Positions 39,579 to 48,010 are shown, counted from the stretch's first letter. The stretch is 64,000 nucleotides of DNA from Shewanella psychromarinicola (GCF_003855155.1 NZ_CP034073.1:310001-374000); one strand, 5' to 3'. Notes: generated by a model from the sequence alone, not told the origin. Made by a program: numbers and translations.

Positions 39579-39958
39579 GCCACGCAGCGTCCTAGCAACT
39601 AGGTTCTAGTGTCGCTTTGCTGCTAGAGACCGCTTCGCTGCTAAGATTTTATAGGCTCTATGCTTCAGCTTTTTCGTTTATTCGCTTGTTATCGTATGTC
39701 ATCACTTGCTATCTCTAGACATCGCTCGTTATCGTATGTCATCGCTTGCTATCTCTGGACATCGCTCGTTATCGTATGTCATCGCTTGCTATCTCTGGAC
39801 ATCGCTCGTTATCGCATGTCATCGCTTGTTATCCCTGAACATCGCTCGTTATCGCTCGTTATCGCTTGTTATCCCTGGACGTCGCTTGTTATCGTATGTC
39901 ATCGCTCGATATCGCTTGCTACCTAGATGTTATAGGATCTAGCCACGCAGCGTCCTAG
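39579..39958. repeat. Direct repeats bracketing the tandem array
   Basis: GCCACGCAGCGTCCTAG occurs at 39579-39595 and again at 39942-39958, followed in both by similar CTAGG/TTCTAG-rich sequence and TAG(T)GTCGCTT. The pair brackets the 10-bp array and starts directly after the AttH gene stop. It may be the ends of an intergenic element. Confidence 0.85.
39681..39920. repeat. Nested 10-bp / 40-bp tandem array
   Basis: 24 consecutive 10-bp units with no indel, most beginning ATCG. Units cycle as ATCGCTCGTT, ATCGTATGTC, ATCGCTTGCT, ATCTCTGGAC, which makes 40-bp higher-order units. Two of these (39721-39760 and 39761-39800) are identical; the flanking ones diverge. There is no dyad symmetry and no spacer. 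Frames open across it are by-products of the repeat. Confidence 0.95.
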
Positions 39959-40308
39959 AATCTAGGCTTTTAGTCGCTTAATACCTATTAAGAGCATAAC
40001 CTTTACTGCTGTAAAGCCATATAATATACCCACTCCCTTTTTATCTCCTCGCATATATTAGCTTTCATCACCTAAAAACCCTGCATTTCAAGCATGAGAA
40101 GCTTTACAAGCAAACTCTAAAACAGCATATCCCTAATTATAGAAATGAGATTTACATCACGCTGAAAAATGTGACCTTGCACAACTATTAACCACTATAC
40201 CCATTCGGAGGTATACCCATGTCGTTAGTAAGGTCTAGACTCACTCTATCACGTCACCTCCAATGACTATCACGAAACAAGAACAACATTCTAAGAGTGA
40301 GGAACACC
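39959..40308. other. nap upstream region
   Basis: 350 bases between the repeat and napA. Beyond the possible napD relic at 40219-40294 I see no gene. It should hold the napA promoter; I found no full CRP, FNR or NarP site. Confidence 0.4.
40219..40294 (+). pseudogene. Possible napD relic / leader ORF upstream of napA
   Basis: GGAGG stands seven bases before ATG 40219 (MSLVRSRLTLSRHLQ then TGA). In the +1 frame, 40247-40294 reads [15 protein letters not shown] then TAA, ending just before the napA RBS. YHVTS is the usual NapD N-terminal motif, so this may be a napD gene with an internal deletion plus a small frameshifting change. The match is very short; a leader peptide is the other reading. 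Confidence 0.3.
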
Positions 40309-42792
40309 ATGAGCATCAGTCGTCGCGAGTTTTTAAAAGCCAACGCCGCTGCCGCAGCAGCGTCGGCCGTGGGTATCGCTATTCCAATTAATATCGTTCA
40401 AGCAGCTGAAGGTAAAAGTGAAATAAAATGGGATAAAGCCCCATGTCGCTTTTGCGGTGTAGGCTGTAGCGTTTTAGTGGGAACACGAAATGGTAAAATT
40501 GTTGCCACCCAAGGTGACCCAGAAAGCCCTGTTAACAAAGGCTTAAATTGTATTAAAGGTTATTTCTTATCCAAAATTATGTATGGCAAGGACAGATTAA
40601 CCTCGCCATTACTCAGAATGAAAGATGGTAAGTATGATAAAGAAGGCGATTTTACCCCTGTAAGTTGGGATGTTGCTTTTGATACGATGGCCGAAAAATG
40701 GAAAGCCAGTATTGCCAAAAAAGGCCCTACATCAGTCGGCATGTTTGGTTCGGGTCAATGGACTATTTGGGAAGGCTACGCGGCATCTAAGCTCCACAAA
40801 GCGGGCTTTTTAACCAACAATATTGACCCTAATGCACGCCATTGTATGGCATCTGCTGTGGGTGGCTTTATGCGTACCTTTGGTATTGATGAACCTATGG
40901 GTTGCTATGATGACTTAGAAGCGGCTGATCACTTTGTATTGTGGGGCGCCAACATGGCAGAAATGCACCCCATCTTATGGGCGCGCCTAACTGATCGTCG
41001 ATTAAGCCATAAAGATGCCCGCGTACATGTGCTTTCTACCTATGAAAACCGCAGCTTTGACTTAGCAGACAATGCCATGGTGTTTAAGCCGCAGACAGAC
41101 TTAGTCATCTTAAACTATATTGCCAACTACATTATTCAAAACAAAGCAGTGAACAAAGACTTTGTCAGCAAACACACTAAATTTGCTTTAGGTACCACTG
41201 ACATTGGTTACGGCCTGCGCCCAGAACACCCGTTGGAAAAGAAAGCCAAAAATTCAGGTAACGGGAGCTCTACACCCATTAGCTTTGAAGACTATGCCAA
41301 GTTTGTCAGTACTTATACAGCTGAATACGCGTCAGAAATGAGCGGCGTTCCGGTTGAAAATCTAGAAATTATGGCAAAAGCCTATGCCGATCCTGACATT
41401 AAAATAATGAGCTTATGGACCATGGGTATTAACCAACATACTCGTGGTGTGTGGGCCAACAATATGCTCTACAACATTCACTTGTTAACCGGAAAAATAG
41501 CCACTCCAGGCAACAGTCCATTTTCACTAACAGGTCAACCATCAGCGTGTGGTACTGCCCGTGAAGTAGGGACGTTCTCGCATCGTCTACCTGCTGATAT
41601 GGTAGTAAAAAATCCTAAACATCGTGAAATCACTGAAAAACTATGGCAAGTCCCAGCGGGTACCATTCCCGCCAAACCTGGGTACCATGCAGTACAGCAA
41701 AGTCGCATGCTCAAAGATGGTAAATTAAACTGTTATTGGACCATGTGTACAAATAATATGCAGGCAGGCCCTAACATTAATGATGAAATTTACCCTGGTT
41801 TTCGTAACCCAGAAAACTTCATTGTGGTCTCAGATCCCTACCCGACCATCACCGCAATGGCTGCTGACTTAATTCTGCCAACCGCAATGTGGGTTGAAAA
41901 AGAAGGCTCATATGGTAATGCGGAACGTCGCACTCATTTTTGGCATCAGCTCGTACCAACACCTGAAGGGTCTAAGTCAGATTTATGGCAGCTGGTTGAA
42001 TTCTCTAAACGCTTTAAAGTTAGTGAAGTCTGGCCAGCAGAGTTAATCGCTAAGCAACCTGAGCTAGCCGATAAAACCTTGTATGAAGTACTATTTGCCA
42101 ATGGCGTAATCAATAAGTTCCCAGTAAGCGATTGTAAAGGTACTTATAACGATGAAAATGAACACTTTGGCTTTTATCTACAGAAAGGTATTTTCGAAGA
42201 ATATGCTCAATTTGGCCGCGGACATGCACACGATTTAGCCGACTTTGACACTTATCACCAAACACGAGGATTACGTTGGCCGGTCGTCAATGGTAAAGAA
42301 ACCACTCGTCGCTTTGTTGAAGGCAGCGATCCCTACGTTAAAAAAGGTGAAGGCTTCAATTTTTACGGTAAACCAGATGGTAAAGCCGTTATATTTGCAT
42401 TGCCTTATGAACCCGCTGCAGAAGAGCCTAATGAAGAGTTTGATCTGTGGATGTCCACCGGGCGAGTACTAGAGCATTGGCACACAGGGTCAATGACCGC
42501 TCGAGTACCGGAACTGCATAAAGCCATGCCAAGTGCTCAGGTCTTTATGCATCCAGCAGACGCTAAGGCGCGCGGTTTAGCCCAAGGAGATGAAGTTACC
42601 GTTGCCTCTCCGCGCGGTGAAATCAACACCAGAGTGGAAACCAAAGGCCGTAATAAGCCGCCAAGAGGCGTGGTATTCATGCCATTCTTCGACGCCAAGC
42701 AATTAGTGAACAAGCTGCTGTTAGATGCAACGGATCCCTTATCAAAAGAAACTGACTTCAAGAAGTGTCCAGTGAAAATATTTAAAGCTTAA
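40309..42792 (+). CDS. napA: Periplasmic nitrate reductase catalytic subunit
   Basis: 827-residue Mo-bisMGD enzyme exported by Tat ([19 protein letters not shown]). The [4Fe-4S] site is Cys46, Cys49, Cys53 and Cys81 (CX2CX3CX27C); the proposed relay Lys is in CIKGYF; the Mo-ligating cysteine is Cys179 (ARHCMASAV). It reduces nitrate to nitrite in the periplasm with electrons from NapB. ATG 40309 has GAGGAA upstream; an in-frame GTG lies at 40297. Only napB accompanies it, without napD, napG, napH, napC or napE. Confidence 0.96.
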   Translation: MSISRREFLKANAAAAAASAVGIAIPINIVQAAEGKSEIKWDKAPCRFCGVGCSVLVGTRNGKIVATQGDPESPVNKGLNCIKGYFLSKIMYGKDRLTSPLLRMKDGKYDKEGDFTPVSWDVAFDTMAEKWKASIAKKGPTSVGMFGSGQWTIWEGYAASKLHKAGFLTNNIDPNARHCMASAVGGFMRTFGIDEPMGCYDDLEAADHFVLWGANMAEMHPILWARLTDRRLSHKDARVHVLSTYENRSFDLADNAMVFKPQTDLVILNYIANYIIQNKAVNKDFVSKHTKFALGTTDIGYGLRPEHPLEKKAKNSGNGSSTPISFEDYAKFVSTYTAEYASEMSGVPVENLEIMAKAYADPDIKIMSLWTMGINQHTRGVWANNMLYNIHLLTGKIATPGNSPFSLTGQPSACGTAREVGTFSHRLPADMVVKNPKHREITEKLWQVPAGTIPAKPGYHAVQQSRMLKDGKLNCYWTMCTNNMQAGPNINDEIYPGFRNPENFIVVSDPYPTITAMAADLILPTAMWVEKEGSYGNAERRTHFWHQLVPTPEGSKSDLWQLVEFSKRFKVSEVWPAELIAKQPELADKTLYEVLFANGVINKFPVSDCKGTYNDENEHFGFYLQKGIFEEYAQFGRGHAHDLADFDTYHQTRGLRWPVVNGKETTRRFVEGSDPYVKKGEGFNFYGKPDGKAVIFALPYEPAAEEPNEEFDLWMSTGRVLEHWHTGSMTARVPELHKAMPSAQVFMHPADAKARGLAQGDEVTVASPRGEINTRVETKGRNKPPRGVVFMPFFDAKQLVNKLLLDATDPLSKETDFKKCPVKIFKA

Positions 42793-42814
42793 TACGCCTT
42801 TTATATTCACTGCT

Positions 42815-42844
42815 GCTGTCATTGGGTGATTCAGCCATGACAGC
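42815..42844 (+). other. Hairpin between napA and napB
   Basis: Perfect arms GCTGTCAT and ATGACAGC with a 14-base loop, in the 98-base gap between napA and napB. It has no T-run, so it may be an mRNA processing or stability element. Confidence 0.5.
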
Positions 42845-42890
42845 TATGATGCTCAATTTCTACATTCATTAGGATGTAACGGAGATGAAA

Positions 42891-43322
42891 ATGAAAAAAC
42901 TACTTAGCGTCGCGGCCATACTATTAAGCCTTAACGCCTATTCTGGACAGCAAGCTTTAGCAGACAGCACCCCTGTTCAAGTAGAGTCTCGTGCAGGTAA
43001 CGTCGCCATAAACGACAATTCGCCAGCCGATGCTATGGCAACTTATCCTACTCGAGGAAAAGCTATCCCACGCAGCTTTGCTCAGCAACCGCCGCTGATC
43101 CCTCATAAAGACAGCTATCGTATCACCACAGATAAAAACGGCTGTTTGACATGCCATGCTTGGGACAAAGCCAAAAGAATGAAAGCAACGCCAGTGGCAA
43201 AATCACACGTAGTCGATGACAAAGGCACATTAAATGGCATGAACTACTTCTGTGTACAGTGCCATGTTGCCCAAGCAAACAATAAACAGGAACTAGTGGA
43301 AAACACATTTACAACCAAGTAA
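42891..43322 (+). CDS. napB: Periplasmic nitrate reductase cytochrome subunit
   Basis: 143-residue dihaem c-type cytochrome. Signal peptide (MKKLLSVAAILLSLNAYSG), then NapB core text RGKAIPRSFAQQPPLIPH and two haem sites, CLTCH and CVQCH. It passes electrons to NapA in the periplasm. I favour ATG 42891 (GGAG is six bases upstream); ATG 42885 touches the RBS. The original terminator downstream has been split by an IS4-group insertion. Confidence 0.95.
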   Translation: MKKLLSVAAILLSLNAYSGQQALADSTPVQVESRAGNVAINDNSPADAMATYPTRGKAIPRSFAQQPPLIPHKDSYRITTDKNGCLTCHAWDKAKRMKATPVAKSHVVDDKGTLNGMNYFCVQCHVAQANNKQELVENTFTTK

Positions 43323-44117
43323 GCCGCGAGGACATTACGTCCTTCTAGCCTCAATTTAAAAAAGCCACTTCTATTGAAGTCAATGCCGATCGTTTAAGAG
43401 CACTTGACCGATCCTGCAGATGAAAGATAATCCCTACCAGTATTCTGGTGGGGATTTTTTATGTTTGTGCAAGAGCTTGAGTTAGTTCATGAGTCTGTTG
43501 AAGAAAGCGGGTCTTACGGTTCTGTAATGGAGGCGATTGATTCAGATTGGATCGAACAATCACTCCTTTCAGCTAACAAGGCGAGTATCCGTAATCGCCG
43601 TCTGCCTGCCCAGCAGGCAGTCTGGCTAGTACTCTGGATGGGGTTAATTCGTAACCAGTCCATCAAAGAAGTCTGTAGCTCGATGGATATTGCACTTCAA
43701 TCTGGAGACTCAACTTGGTCTCGCGTAGCGCCGAGTGTATTGACGGATTGCCGACGACGCTTAGGTGAAGCGCCTATGTCGTACTTATTTAAATCCACTG
43801 TCTCAGCTTGGCTTGAGCAAGCGTTGGGGGAGAATAACGCGCTAGGGCTTACCACCCTTGCCGTTGATGGAACCGTGTTTCGTTGCCAAGATTCTGAAGA
43901 AAATGCCAATGAGTTTGGTTTTATTTCAAACACACACAAACCCTATCCTCAACTTCGATTAGTCAGCCTTATATCGACTGAAACCAGAATGGTATTAGGT
44001 GCTGCCTTTGATGGCTGCCACGTAGGAGAGGTCACGCTCGCACAGCGTTTAGTTCAAGATACCCCTGATAATTCCTTAACCCTATTTGACCGTTGTTATT
44101 TCTCTGCTGACTTATTA

Positions 44118-44969
44118 GGGGCTGTTGATCTTTGTTTGAATTTTGTGCGAAGAAGGTAATCTCGTATAATTCACTTCGCCAAAAACAAATACAACGAGAT
44201 TACCATGCCCCGATTAATGCTCACTGATGAGATGTGGTCGAAGCTAAAAGCTATTCTGCTTGATGATAGAGTTTATAACAAGCAAGAGCATCGATTTACG
44301 ATGGAAGGTATCCTTTACCGATTGCGTGTTGGCTGCCCTTGGCGAGATTTACCTGAATATTTTGGCTTATGGAATACCATTTACCGTCGATTTTTACTGT
44401 GGTCAAGAAAAGGTATTTTACTTAGGCTGTTCAAAACATTATCGACTAATAGTGATACTGAATGGGAATTTATTGATGGAAGTTATGTAAAAGCCCATCA
44501 ACACAGTTCAGGTGCATCATCTGATGAAAATCAAGCAATTGGGTTAAGTCGTGGTGGTAATACAAGCAAAATCCATCTCGCGGTAGATAGCTATGGTTTA
44601 CCGATAGAATTCATTGTTACAGGTGGAGAAGTTCATGATAGCAAAGCAGCTAATGCCCTTATTGAACTATTGCCACAAAGTCATTTTATTATTGCAGACA
44701 AAGGCTACGACAGTGAAGCGATTAGAGATAAAGTGCGTGAATGTGGTTCAAAGCCAGTGATCCCTAGAAGACAAAATTCGAAGCAAGGAAATGGCGATAT
44801 CGATTGGTGTTTATACAAATATCGGCATTTAGTTGAAAATGCTTTTGCTCGGCTCAAGCATTTTAGAGCGATAGCTACCCGCTATGATAAATTGAAAATT
44901 AATTTTGAAAGCCTGCTGGCTCTAGCTTGCTCTATAATTTGGCTGCCAATGTGAAAGATCAACAGCCCC
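44118..44969 (+). mobile_element. IS5-family insertion sequence (852 bp)
   Basis: Terminal inverted repeats GGGGCTGTTGATCTTTG (left) and GGGGCTGTTGATCTTTC (right, reverse complement) agree at 16 of 17 positions. The target duplication is TA. It encodes one complete transposase. Its size fits small IS5-group elements such as ISSod6-like ones. Confidence 0.92.
44205..44954 (+). CDS. IS5-family transposase
   Basis: 249 residues. The N-terminal HTH-type region LTDEMWSKLKAILLDDR is followed by the DDE set: Asp in EFIDGSYVKAHQHS, Asp in FIIADKGYDSEAIRDK and Glu in HLVENAFARLKHFRAIATRYDK within the usual spacing. It is a single intact ORF, so the element may be active. Confidence 0.94.
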   Translation: MPRLMLTDEMWSKLKAILLDDRVYNKQEHRFTMEGILYRLRVGCPWRDLPEYFGLWNTIYRRFLLWSRKGILLRLFKTLSTNSDTEWEFIDGSYVKAHQHSSGASSDENQAIGLSRGGNTSKIHLAVDSYGLPIEFIVTGGEVHDSKAANALIELLPQSHFIIADKGYDSEAIRDKVRECGSKPVIPRRQNSKQGNGDIDWCLYKYRHLVENAFARLKHFRAIATRYDKLKINFESLLALACSIIWLPM

Positions 44970-45742
44970 TAGTAAACTGGCAAAGCTCTGGAGTACAGCG
45001 ACATTGGCTGACACCCGTAAAGTCAAAGATGCGCTACGAGGTAGTCGAAGAGTTTGCGAATAATGACTTGCTCATTGATATGCCCGTCTCCCCACAGGCG
45101 AGAAAGAAAAATCCGGAGCTCCCTGAAACATGGCGCGCCCGTTTTATCGCTTATCAAGAGCCAAAAGGTGAAATAAAAGGATTTGTCACCTCATTGATTG
45201 ACCCTGTTCAGTATCCGCTGGACAAGCTGCTAAATATCTACTGGCAACGCTGGGAAATAGAAGAAGGATATGGCGAACTTAAGCAAACCCAGCTGCAAAG
45301 CAAGGTGACGTTACGGAGCAAATTTGTTGAAGGTGTTAAGCAAGAATTGTGGGGAGTGCTTATCGCTTATAATCTGGTTCGTTTAGAAATGACAGCGATA
45401 GCAAAGGAAGCTAAGGTCGCGCCAACCCGTATCAGTTTTACCGCTGCAATAAGCTTGATAGATACACAATTAAGGTGGCTTGCTTTATCACCAGATGGAA
45501 AGCTGCCAGCGAAACTGAAGCAAATGCGAGCCGATATAAAACACTTTATCCTGCCAGATAAAAGAAAGCACCGAACGTATCCACGCTCAGTGCTCTACAT
45601 ACCCAGTCGCTATCCACTTAGATATAAACAATAGTGCTTATCCGAATAGCATTACTTCTATTGAAGTGGCTTTTTTATCTATTCAAAATGTGCAGATAAT
45701 GCTGTCAACCCGCATAGCAAAAAGTGCTAAAAAAAAACCAGC

Positions 45743-45895
45743 CTAAGCTGGGTTTATTGTTTGAGATTTGTGCTGGGCAGACTGCGCACTCGGTTCTGCT
45801 GCAGTTTGTGATACATTATATGATTGGATCTCATCTTTCTCAGGCATCGCCGCTTGCCATAATGCGCCGACCCATAAACTTGAAGTTGATTTCAT
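45743..45895 (-). CDS. Small protein of unknown function, copy 1 (50 aa)
   Basis: Starts MKSTSSLWVGALWQAAMP, shares this N-terminus with copies 2 and 3, then diverges (EKDEIQSYNVSQTAAEPS). RBS GAGGAA upstream. Its stop lies inside the downstream terminator hairpin (CCAGCC taa GCTGGG). I do not recognise the family. Not a signal peptide by charge and hydrophobicity. It is divergent from the broken LysR copy 1. Confidence 0.6.
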   Translation of the reverse strand: MKSTSSLWVGALWQAAMPEKDEIQSYNVSQTAAEPSAQSAQHKSQTINPA

Positions 45896-45988
45896 TGCCA
45901 TTCCTCATTTTTGTTAACGAGTTCAAAGTAATCTTTTATGCTTCATAGGTAAAATGAATAATTATCATAGAGTGGATTCTATTTAAGC

Positions 45989-46180
45989 ATGAATACTCCA
46001 ATCAAGAACTTGCAGAGTTTTCTGACTTTAGTTGAAACTGAAACTTTACCCGTGCGGCAGAAAAAGGCTTTATAACCCAACCGACACCGATCAAAATCAT
46101 CCAGCTTTTAGAAAACAATTTTGGTGAGTAATTACTTATTAGAAACAATCAACAGGTTGAGCTAACTCAGGCAGGGCAAT
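45989..46180 (+). pseudogene. LysR fragment, copy 1 (frameshifted)
   Basis: Aligned to the intact copy at 47069, the frame loses one base at GAAAACTT/GAAACTT (about codon 19) and acquires an in-frame TAA at GGTGAGTAA. Only the HTH-coding part is present. Clearly decayed. Confidence 0.88.
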
Positions 46181-46296
46181 GACTTAAGCAATGCCACGGC
46201 TGTTGAAGTGGCATTGTTACTGATTCAGCATTAGCCGCTAATACGGTTAACCAGCATCACAAAAAAGCTAAAAAAAACCAGCCTAGGCTGGTTTTT

Positions 46297-46434
46297 TTAT
46301 TTTGATGTTTTGTGAAATGGGGTTTCTGGCACCGTTCGAGCTGTCTGCGTAACCGGTAATGCTTGGGCTTCATTTTCAAGCGGCATGGCGGCTTGCCACA
46401 ACGCACCGACCCATAAATTAGAAATTGATTTCAT
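46297..46434 (-). CDS. Small protein of unknown function, copy 2 (45 aa)
   Basis: MKSISNLWVGALWQAAMP, then LENEAQALPVTQTARTVPE and the tail TPFHKTSK. The amino acid sequence is identical to copy 3, while the DNA differs at three third-codon positions (GCC/GCG, ACG/ACT, ACC/ACG). RBS GGAGAA upstream. The stop abuts a terminator hairpin (CCAGCCTAGGCTGG). Function unknown; LW-rich N-terminus, acidic-to-neutral middle, basic tail. Confidence 0.65.
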   Translation of the reverse strand: MKSISNLWVGALWQAAMPLENEAQALPVTQTARTVPETPFHKTSK

Positions 46435-46528
46435 TGGTTGTTCTCCGTGTCAGTTAACAAGTCCAAAGTAATCTTTTATGCTTCATCCGTAAAATGAATT
46501 AATACTATAATATGGATTCAATTTAAGC

Positions 46529-46723
46529 ATGAACTTTTTAATCAGTAGCTTACAGAGCTTTATGACGCTAATTGAAACTGAAAACTTTACCCAGGCGGCA
46601 GAAAAAGGCTTTATGACTAACCCGACACTCACAAAAATCATCCAGCGTTTAGAAAACAATTTGGGTGAGAAATTGCTGATTAGGAACAATCAAAAGGTTG
46701 AGCTAACTCAGGCAGGGCAATGA
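46529..46723 (+). CDS. LysR fragment, copy 2 (HTH only, 64 aa)
   Basis: Intact frame for the winged helix only (LISSLQSFMTLIETENFTQA; FMTNPTLTKIIQRLENNLGE) ending LTQAGQ then TGA, where the parent gene continues LFEKSAKE. A TATAAT hexamer lies about 20 bases upstream. It could make a DNA-binding domain without the effector domain, or be a non-functional remnant. Confidence 0.55.
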   Translation: MNFLISSLQSFMTLIETENFTQAAEKGFMTNPTLTKIIQRLENNLGEKLLIRNNQKVELTQAGQ

Positions 46724-46837
46724 CTTGAGCAATGCCACTTCTGTTGAAGTGGCATGGTTAACCGATCCAGCATTGGCCGCTAACACGGTTAACTAGTATC
46801 ACAAAAAAGCTAAAAAAAACCAGCCTAGGCTGGTTTT

Positions 46838-46975
46838 TTATTTTGATGTTTTGTGAAATGGCGTTTCTGGCACAGTTCGAGCTGTCTGCGTAACCGGTAA
46901 TGCTTGCGCTTCATTTTCAAGCGGCATGGCGGCTTGCCACAACGCACCGACCCATAAATTAGAAATTGATTTCAT
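46838..46975 (-). CDS. Small protein of unknown function, copy 3 (45 aa)
   Basis: Same protein as copy 2. A better RBS (GGAGGAATACC) precedes ATG 46975. The stop lies at the edge of a terminator hairpin (CCAGCCTAGGCTGG, T-run on the minus strand). It is divergent from the complete LysR gene, so LysR may control it in the usual way for divergent LysR targets. Family not recognised. Confidence 0.68.
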   Translation of the reverse strand: MKSISNLWVGALWQAAMPLENEAQALPVTQTARTVPETPFHKTSK

Positions 46976-47068
46976 TGGTATTCCTCCGTTTTGTTAACTA
47001 GTTCAAAGTAATCGTTTATGCTTTATCCGTAAAATGAATTAATAACATAATATGGATTCCATTTAAGC

Positions 47069-47953
47069 ATGAATATTCCAATCAAGAACTTGCAGAGTTT
47101 TCTGACCTTAGTTGAAACTGAAAACTTTACCCGAGCGGCAGAAAAATGTTTTATGACTCAACCGACACTCACAAAAATCATCCAGCGTTTAGAAGACAAT
47201 ATGGGTGAGAAATTGCTGATTAGGAACAATCAAAAGGTTGAGTTAACTCAAGCAGGGCAATTGTTTGAAAAAAGTGCCAAGGAGATTTTGGGTCATTGGC
47301 ATCGACTTCAAGAAGATATTAACAACCTCAATGGCTTAAAAACAGGACTATTACGGCTTGGCGTCTGCCCTATGATGAGCAGTTTAATTACCAGCTTGTT
47401 GACCAATTATCGGCAGCAATATCCTGGGATTGAAATACAGATGTACGAGTATGGCGGCTTTGGTTGCGAACAAGCACTATTGAACAACAGTCTAGATATT
47501 GCGTTTACCGCACTGCCGACAACCCATAAAACAGAGTTATCGAACCAACCACTGACTAAATATCCCTTACTTGCATGCTTACCCGAAGGACATCCACTCA
47601 CAGATAAAGTGGAGATACGCTGGCAAGACTTTGAATCTTATCCATTCATTCTTTATAACGAAGATTTTTCATTAGCAAAGTTAATTAACCGTTTAAGCCG
47701 TGAAGCTGGGGTGCAACTCAATATAGCCTTTAGAACGGGTCAATGGGATTTTTTAGCCGCGATGGTTGAAGCAAACTTGGGCGTCGCGATTTTACCCGAA
47801 CCCATTTGCCAACGATTAAGTAATAGCAGACTGGTATTTAAACCGATGCATCCCGCAATGACTTGGGATCTCGCATTAATATGGCGAGAAAACTTACCCT
47901 TAACCCCGCCAGCAAAAGCGCTATTAGCGCTCAGCAGAAACAGTTATGAATAA
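47069..47953 (+). CDS. LysR-family transcriptional regulator (complete copy)
   Basis: 294 residues: the HTH (FLTLVETENFTRAAEKCFMT; PTLTKIIQRLEDNMGEKLLI) and the effector domain (LRLGVCPMMSSLITSLL; EANLGVAILPEP). LysR proteins usually control a divergent gene; the divergent gene here is the 45-residue ORF. In related Shewanella genomes a LysR gene sits between fusA2 and nap (from memory), so the link to nap is possible but unproven. Confidence 0.9.
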   Translation: MNIPIKNLQSFLTLVETENFTRAAEKCFMTQPTLTKIIQRLEDNMGEKLLIRNNQKVELTQAGQLFEKSAKEILGHWHRLQEDINNLNGLKTGLLRLGVCPMMSSLITSLLTNYRQQYPGIEIQMYEYGGFGCEQALLNNSLDIAFTALPTTHKTELSNQPLTKYPLLACLPEGHPLTDKVEIRWQDFESYPFILYNEDFSLAKLINRLSREAGVQLNIAFRTGQWDFLAAMVEANLGVAILPEPICQRLSNSRLVFKPMHPAMTWDLALIWRENLPLTPPAKALLALSRNSYE

Positions 47954-48010
47954 CATCTACTCTTATATCATAACTGTTTTTATATCGTAGCAAGGGCATA
48001 AAAAAAACAT

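Larger units (their letters stand above)
43461..45634 (+). pseudogene. IS4-family transposase, split by nested insertion
   Basis: The 5' part (43461-44117) ends at RCYFSADLL; the 3' part (44970 on) resumes VNWQSSGVQRHWLTPVKS. Taking out 44118-44969 and one TA copy joins them in frame to about 440 residues, the IS4 transposase length. The DDE parts are intact: TLAVDGTVFR, LTLFDRCYFS and the YREK signature YWQRWEIEEGYGELK. It is inactive as it stands because of the insertion; the IS5 element's gene is intact. Confidence 0.92.
43381..45653 (+). mobile_element. IS4-family element interrupted by an IS5-family element
   Basis: The left end reads CAATGCCGATCGTTTAAGAG and the right end (reverse complement) AATGCTATTCGGATAAGCAC; the AATGCCGATC start matches the IS4-group terminal repeat from memory. 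Total length is about 2.27 kb; without the nested 852-bp element and its 2-bp duplication it is about 1.42 kb, the usual IS4 size. It carries one interrupted transposase gene. It inserted into the napAB terminator. Confidence 0.85.
43367..45667. repeat. 14-bp target-site duplication of the IS4-group element
   Basis: ACTTCTATTGAAGT at 43367-43380 and again at 45654-45667. It is self-complementary, and removing the element restores AAAAAAGCCACTTC TATT GAAGTGGCTTTTTT, a complete rho-independent terminator for napAB. Confidence 0.85.
45654..47261. repeat. Threefold tandem duplication, about 540 bp per unit
   Basis: Three head-to-tail units, each with: a GCCACTTC..GAAGTGGC-type hairpin; a CCAGCCTAGGCTGG-type terminator; a minus-strand 45-50 aa ORF; an intergenic promoter region; and the first 64 codons of a LysR gene, ending at GCAGGGCAAT (46171-46180, 46712-46721, 47252-47261). 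LysR starts are at 45989, 46529 and 47069, exactly 540 apart. Unit 1 is most diverged. Units 2 and 3 are close. Only unit 3 continues into a full LysR gene. Confidence 0.93.

Noticed and set aside
39681..39920. CRISPR-like repeat array
   Set aside because: Units abut with no spacers, there is no dyad repeat and no cas gene.
39660..39942. Two overlapping open frames of 78-88 codons in the 10-bp array
   Set aside because: They are by-products of the repeat period and its lack of stops. Codon content is repetitive, with no RBS and no gene-like composition.
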